Part shown: positions 58,379 through 64,000 of the stretch, one piece after another | Position numbering within the stretch: position 1 is the first letter of the stretch | Layout: each line of letters opens with the position of its first letter | Origin: Sorghum bicolor | Lineage: Eukaryota > Streptophyta > Magnoliopsida > Poales > Poaceae | Direction: 5' to 3' | Length of the DNA: 64,000 nucleotides | NCBI RefSeq assembly: GCF_000003195.3 | Contig: NC_012874.2 | Location: 59,649,768-59,713,767, forward strand | Notes under the pieces: model-generated | The model's input: only the letters and a program-made list of their open reading frames with translations | Databases searched by the model: none | What the model was told of the DNA's origin: nothing | Translations under genes and position numbers: made by a program

Positions 58379-58822
58379 CACCCTGCTAATGGGTTGGGTG
58401 GAAATAGGTTTTATGGGTTGGGTGCTGGCGTGGGGTTATCTGGATGGGTTAGAACGGGTTTTAGTATCTAACGGATTGGGGGTGGGTTAGGTTAATAGCA
58501 AATGCAGGTTGGGATGGGTTGAGAGTTGGGACGTACGTAGCATCAGCTTCGATGGCCGGAACCTCGCAAGCAACGACGGCGGCGTCGACATCGTATGAGC
58601 CGAACATGGAGGCACTGGCGCAGGCGACACATGCTGGAGCCAAACATGGAGGCACTGGCGCAGGCGACGCATGCTGGTACAGATGGGTGAACCTGCTTCC
58701 ATGGGCTGGATTGGGGTGGGTTATTTGCTTCAAACTTTGGGCTGGGTTGGGTTAGGAAAACAATTTGATAGCCTGATGATCGGGGTGGGTTAGGAGTGGA
58801 TTTAGCCCCATTAGCAGGGCGA
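58379..58822. mobile_element. 444-bp TIR element inserted in the LINE
   Basis: Inverted ends CCCTGCTAATGGG and CCCCATTAGCAGGG. CTCGGAGGT (9 bp) flanks both sides at 58370-58378 and 58823-58831, and taking out the element plus one copy restores the LINE reading frame. The 9-bp TSD suggests a Mutator-like origin. The interior has GGGTTGGG-type repeats. Confidence 0.88.
58603..58677. repeat. short tandem duplication in the 444-bp element
   Basis: ACATGGAGGCACTGGCGCAG occurs twice, about 36 bp apart, each followed by GCGAC and CATGCTGG. Confidence 0.85.
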
Positions 58823-60719
58823 CTCGGAGGTATCCCAAGCTTCCAAACAACATGGACAAATACTGGTTTCACACCATGATTATTAATGACTTCATAAAGG
58901 GACTGCACTGAAAATTTTCCTGTAGAACTAAAAATCGAAATGCTTTGATCAGGCTCATCAATGAGGCTGACCTCCATGATACCCACCAGTTCAACCAGAG
59001 GTTCATAAGGGATTCAGAAACAGTTTTAGTGAAAGAGAGCATTAATGCCTCTTCATTCCAGACTTAACTTACTGTCGTACCTTGTTGATTACAAATAACA
59101 TACAATGGCCAAAATTGGATTGCTAAACTAGAGTTACCAAACCAATGATCTTCCCAAAACCATATTCTTTTACCATCTCCAACTTTCCACATAATTTCCA
59201 TTTTTGCTACTTGTAGAGCCCATGAGACCCCTTTCCAAAAAGGGGAGATCTGGGTCCTCAAAGAGCAACAAATATTAGGTCTCTCAGTTGTGTACTTGTA
59301 ATTAGTAATCTTATGCCAAATGGCATTCTCATTCAACCCATATCTGAAAATCTAAGAACTTAGCAAGGAAAGGTTGAGATTTCTTAGATCTAGTATTCCT
59401 AGCCCACCTAACTCTTTCTGTTGGGCTACTAACTGCCAATGAGCCAGGTGATATTTATGTTGGTCTTTATTAATTGTTGTTCCACAAAAATCTACCCATA
59501 TGGGAATTAATCATATCAATCGCCTATCTTGGAAATTTTATAATAGACATGAAGTAAATTGGGATACTAGCCAAACAAGCTTTTAGCAAAGTCAATCGAC
59601 CAGCATAGGATAAGAGTCTACCCTTCCATCCAGCTATCCTTTTGATGATTTTGTCAATCACCGGCTGAAGATATTCTTTTCTTAACTTTGTGAAATGCAG
59701 GGGTACGCCCAGATAATTTATTGGAAAATCACCTTTTTGCAGCAGAAAATTTTTGCTAAGTCATTTATTCTTTCCTCCTCAATGCTAATGGTTAGCAGAT
59801 CACTTTTGTCATAGTTTATTTTCATACCAGTCATTTTCTCATAACATATTAAAAGCCACTTGAGATTATTAGCTTTTTCTAAATCATTCTCTAGGAAAAG
59901 GAGTATGTCGTTAGCATACTGCAGACTAAGCACACCTCCGTCCAAAGCCCTTGGCAATAACCCTGCAACAAGACTAGATCTAGCTGCTTTCATAAGCATT
60001 CTTGTAAAAATGTCAGCAACCAAGTTGGATATGATTGGGGATAAAGGGTCCCCTTGCCTAAGACCTTTCCTAGGTTTAAAATAAGCACTATTTTCATAAT
60101 TGATTCTAATACAAATAGAACCACCCTGTATAACCTTTCTCATCCAGCCTCTCCATTTGGCCCCAAAACCTCTGGAACGAAGCATCTCCTCAATAAACAC
60201 CCAACTGACCTTGTCATAAGCTTTCTCATAATCTAGTTTCAGAATGATCCCACTTTCACTACACCTATGATTAATTCATGGGCTGCTCCCACGTTGTCCA
60301 AGATAAATCTTTCCTTAATAAAAGCTTTTTGATTAGCCCAAATAATAACTTAATCAATCTGTTATTGAGTGCTTTCACAAAAATCTTAAAACTACAGTTT
60401 ATGAGCCTGATAGGTCTAAACGTTTTAAGATGCTTAGCCTCAGCCTCTTTTGGGATCAAGGTGATAATGGCGTAATGGTGGATAGATAATGTTGACTGTA
60501 TGGATTAGTGTTGTTTTTAAATCGCTTCATCATCATTATATAAATATTTGTATAAATAAACATTGACCAAATGGTTGTAAATTTATAATTGGGAATGCTA
60601 TAAAGAAATGTTACCATATTTGTCATTCAATAAATGTCAACAAAAATAGATGGGCTAGATGGTTATGTAAGCATCCATGTCATTGTCTATGTAAATAGTT
60701 AGATGATGTGGCAATTCAT

Positions 60720-60889
60720 CCATGAAGATTTAAAACCGTCACATGTATTGGGCTTGGGCTGTGTGACGGTGCAAGATCGTCACAAATTATGTTAATTCGT
60801 GACAATTTTGTAAAACTTGTTACGGAGGTTAATCCATGACGCTCAATCCGTGACGATATCTGAACCATCATAGATCTTGCATTGTGATG

Positions 60890-60890
<1 letters not shown>
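60720..60890. mobile_element. CACTA-like or MULE-like subterminal repeats
   Basis: Direct and inverted CGTCACA/TGTGACG/CGTGAC motifs recur through 170 bp. It adjoins the foldback at 60890. The class is uncertain. Confidence 0.4.
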
Positions 60891-61524
<634 letters not shown>

Positions 61525-61549
61525 GAAAACATAGACCATCGTCACTATA

Positions 61550-61690
61550 GTAAAGCCACCCAAAAACCGCTTGAGGGGGTTATTTGACTGGTTTTAGAAA
61601 GTTTAATAAGTAGAAAAATCTGGTTTTATAGTTTGAGAGGTAAAGTAGTCCACCCCTATATGGTTTAAAGAGTTATATAGATTTTTTCCT
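61550..61690. repeat. tail repeat shared with 8810-8945
   Basis: Colinear blocks: AAAACCGCTTGAGGGGG, TATTTGACTGGTTTT, GGTTTTATAGTTTG and TTATATAGATTTTTTCCT. Confidence 0.7.
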
Positions 61691-62400
61691 ATCTCAATCG
61701 TGACTTTGCCCCTAAATGAAATATAGATGTCGGCCTCACGATAGATGGAATTTAGACTCTATTTTGTGGCCGAACGATATTAGAGCATCTTCGAAAGACT
61801 AGGTAACTATAAGATTTAGCCATTGTGTAAAATAAAAAACCCATCCAAAGCGTAAGTACCACATCCTTTGTATAAAATAGCCAGTAAGAACAGCGTGCTA
61901 TCTAGGGCAAAAGAAAGTTTAGGAATAACAAATTTACTATTTTAACAAACCAGATAACACATTTATAGAATTTTACTTTTTTTACTGGGTGACTCGCTAA
62001 TGTAGGCTAGCCCATAATGATTTTAGTTAGTCCCGTTTACCGGTGAAAGGATATTCCAATTTCGTACCACGGTAGAGCGACGGTGTATGATTTTTTTTAA
62101 TGTATATATGTCAAATCCATGGTATATTTTTGTAATTTGTATTAAAAAATAGATTGAAAAAAATCCCAACGTTAAACTTTTCTACGCTCGTCTGATTAGG
62201 TACACACAAACAGAGGTCTAAGGGGCGGTTTGGTACAGCTTATTGAACATATTTATGAGATATTTTCCAGCTCTCTTAGCCGAATGGGTTCGAGCGAAAG
62301 CGCTTCACGTACGAAGCTCCGGAAAAACCGGTGAGACAAGCAGGCAATGCGTGGTGAAGCCGAAAATAGCAGCTTGCTCGCGCTTCATCTGACAGCATGT
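61691..62400. other. unassigned DNA, partial MITE-like ends
   Basis: GAGCATCTTCGAAAGACTAG near 61785 resembles the left end of the MITE at 7454. GGGCGGTTTGGTACAGCT near 62222 resembles a hAT MITE end. No coding region was found. Confidence 0.35.
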
Positions 62401-63094
62401 CACTACGTGAAAAACTTACTAAGAGAGCGCCCCCCACACTGTAGGGGCGGTTAACATTTGAACCGCCCTTACAGTGGGTGGCCAGCCAACCAGGGAGTGA
62501 GCCGCCCTTGCAGTGTTCTCTGTAGGGACGGTTGGTGTTACCAGCCGCCCTTACAGTGGGGAAGGCACTGTAGGGGCAACTGGTAACACCAGCCGCCCCT
62601 ACAGTGGGTCTGTAGCATAAGTGGCCAGCCCACTCTTCTTCCTCCTCGAGCCACTCACTTCCACTCGAAAAAAAAGGTTTGGAAGGCCTTGGGCACCTCC
62701 CTAAGCTAGGAAGGGGGGGAGGTTTTGAACTTAAACCCTTTGGTGGGGAGCTTGTTTAAGGTAAGAAAATGCTATTCCCACCCTCTAATCCAAGTTTTAT
62801 TGGTTGGTTAGTGAGCAATTTACATTTTGGTTTTCTCTCTCTTCCATGGATCTTGAGCTTTGTGTTGACCAAATTAAAGCTTATCTACAATGCTATTAGT
62901 GTAGAATAGGTAGAGACACCATCTTGCACCATCAATTAGGTGATATAGCTTGATTTTAATGGAGATTAATTATAGTTTCATGTATAGAGAGAAAATGCAT
63001 TCTAGATCTAGGGTTTCCTTTTTTTGTTTTTGTTTCATAAAATTGGAATGTGGTTGGCATGAATAGTTATTGGTAAACTAATAGTTGTTGCTAA

Positions 63095-63385
63095 TATTAA
63101 TTGTTTCTAATAATAGTAGATAATAATTGGTAATATTAATTATGTCTAATAATCGTTTCTAACACAATTATTACTAATAATGATAGCTAATAATTGTTGC
63201 TAATAATGGTAGATAATAATTGTTACTTATTAATTGTTGCTAATAATGGTAGATAATAATTGGTACTATTAATTATGACTAATAATCGTTTCTAACACAA
63301 TTATTGCTAATAATGATAGCTAATTGTTGCTAATAATGGTAGATAATAATTGTTACTTATTAAATTGTTGCTAATAATTATTCTC
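63095..63385. repeat. TAATAATTG-type tandem repeats in the CACTA leader
   Basis: Units such as TGCTAATAATGGTAGATAAT and TTACTTATTAATTGTTGC recur three or more times just upstream of the transposase ATG. Confidence 0.75.
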
Positions 63386-63415
63386 AACTAATTATTTTTA
63401 TTTATTTATATAAAG

Positions 63416-63952
63416 ATGGAGAATAGGGCTACTTGGATGTATGGTTTGCCAAGATACTCGCAAGCCTATGCCGATGAGATGGACAAATTTATTACAGTCG
63501 CGGTGAATCATGCAAAGACGTTGTCAGCAGGAAATAATTGTTCAGTTATTTGTCCCTGTAAAGATTGCAAGAACTACTTAGCAACTTATGATGTGGAAAT
63601 CATCAGATCACATCTGATTAGGCGAGGATTTGTTCCAAACTACACAGTATGGCTTCATCATGGTGAAGTAATGTTTCTTGACGGCAACGATGATGACCAA
63701 GAAGACGATGCTGAAGAAGGCCAATTGTTGTCCCAATACGCAGACATGTTTGAAGCACAAATGCAACATGATTCAGCCAATGAACAAGCACGTGGTGATG
63801 ATGCCGGTGGTGTCGACAATAATGATGGGGATGTTGGCGGTGTTGACAATAATGATGCTGGAGCATGTGAGGGGGATGCAGAAAACTTTGACAACTTAGA
63901 GGAAATGCTTCGGGCCATTGACCAGAAATACTACAACAGAAGAAGGGTCTAG
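63416..63952 (+). CDS. CACTA transposase, N-terminal Transpos_assoc domain, frameshifted
   Basis: 178 codons from ATG 63416. WMYGLPRYSQAYADEMDKF, CPCKDCKNY and IRSHLIRRGFVPNYTVWLHH are the Transpos_assoc domain (PF13963 type) that opens CACTA transposases. An acidic Asp-rich stretch follows (about residues 95-160). The frame stops at 63952, but the +1 frame from about 63945 continues with NLERVKIASKETVYG, the usual next segment, so a 1-nt frameshift near 63940 is likely. The rest is off the window. The coding strand points away from the TIR, as expected for the 5' part. Confidence 0.85.
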   Translation: MENRATWMYGLPRYSQAYADEMDKFITVAVNHAKTLSAGNNCSVICPCKDCKNYLATYDVEIIRSHLIRRGFVPNYTVWLHHGEVMFLDGNDDDQEDDAEEGQLLSQYADMFEAQMQHDSANEQARGDDAGGVDNNDGDVGGVDNNDAGACEGDAENFDNLEEMLRAIDQKYYNRRRV

Positions 63953-64000
63953 AAAATCTAGAGCGGGTGAAAATAGCGTCAAAGGAGACTGTGTATGGTG

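Larger units (their letters stand above)
57814..60480 (-). pseudogene. LINE (L1-type) remnant: RT and zf-RVT end
   Basis: On the minus strand, in order: RT start (PKEAEAKHLKTFRPI) near 60450; RT core 60200-59718 with KGLRQGDPLSPIISNLVAD and the catalytic box YANDILLF in place of YADD; then WKGR and SYAGRLTLL near 59620; the zf-RVT region (KVGDGKRIWFWEDHW) at 59336-59064; GKFSVQSLYE near 58920; and, past an insertion, IPPRVQIFLWLLSKN near 58370. Multiple frameshifts and stops are present. A T10 at 57814-57823 is likely the poly-A tail. The 5' half (ORF1, endonuclease) is missing, as in 5'-truncated LINEs. Confidence 0.85.
62401..64000 (+). mobile_element. CACTA (En/Spm) transposon, left end, continues beyond window
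   Basis: Terminus CACTACGTGAAAAACTTACT at 62401. Subterminal ACTGTAGGGGCGGTT / AACCGCCCTTACAGT repeats fill 62440-62610. A transposase first exon starts at 63416. The right end lies outside the window, so the TSD cannot be checked (left flank TGT). Confidence 0.85.

Overview
This is nuclear DNA from a flowering plant, almost certainly a grass and perhaps a panicoid/Andropogoneae species. The reasons are nested LTR retrotransposons of cereal type, three copies of a GGCCTTGTTTAG-type MITE very common in such genomes, CACTA, hAT, MITE and Helitron-like elements, and one 16-exon host gene with plant splice sites. The species assignment is inference; no search was run.

Layout. 1-956: end of a Copia (SIRE-like) LTR inserted into the 5' LTR of a Ty3/gypsy element of Tat type. 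957-26183: that Tat element. It has a 5' LTR remnant, PBS, a gag with five in-frame stops, about 6.1 kb of foreign DNA in place of protease/RT, an RNase H-integrase pseudogene, a multi-exon gene on the opposite strand encoding a plant mobile domain (PMD) protein, and a 3' LTR. A 10.3-kb Copia element (14558-24869, TSD GAGGG, intact pol) sits in intron 1 of the antisense PMD gene. 26184-26215: a second Tat PBS follows the 3' LTR and then breaks into a truncated Copia LTR (26216-27635). 27636-31795: 3' part of an Athila-like element (integrase end, a 209-aa coiled-coil ORF with its own TATA box, 3' LTR). 31796-34380: another Copia LTR fragment and a Copia gag/LTR remnant. 34381-45106: gene-poor repeats, including a gypsy-type LTR on the minus strand, CACTA fragments, a Tourist MITE, a 100-bp minisatellite and a Helitron candidate.

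45338-57333: the only clear host gene, a cytosolic-type aminopeptidase P (APP1 type). It has 16 exons, all junctions in frame and all metal ligands present. Intron 2 carries a MITE. Intron 12 is about 4.4 kb long because of a hAT element with an 8-bp TSD and a second GC-rich repeat block.

57814-60480: a decayed LINE on the minus strand, itself interrupted by a 444-bp TIR element with a 9-bp TSD. 60720-61690: a foldback repeat with about 290 bp of pure (TA)n. 62401-64000: the left end of a CACTA transposon with the first transposase exon, running off the window.

The most notable item is the antisense gene of the Tat element. It has a TATA box, ATG, five GT-AG introns and six exons that join in one frame, except for one stop and one frameshift in exon 2. 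It looks like a captured cellular gene carried with introns inside an LTR retrotransposon.
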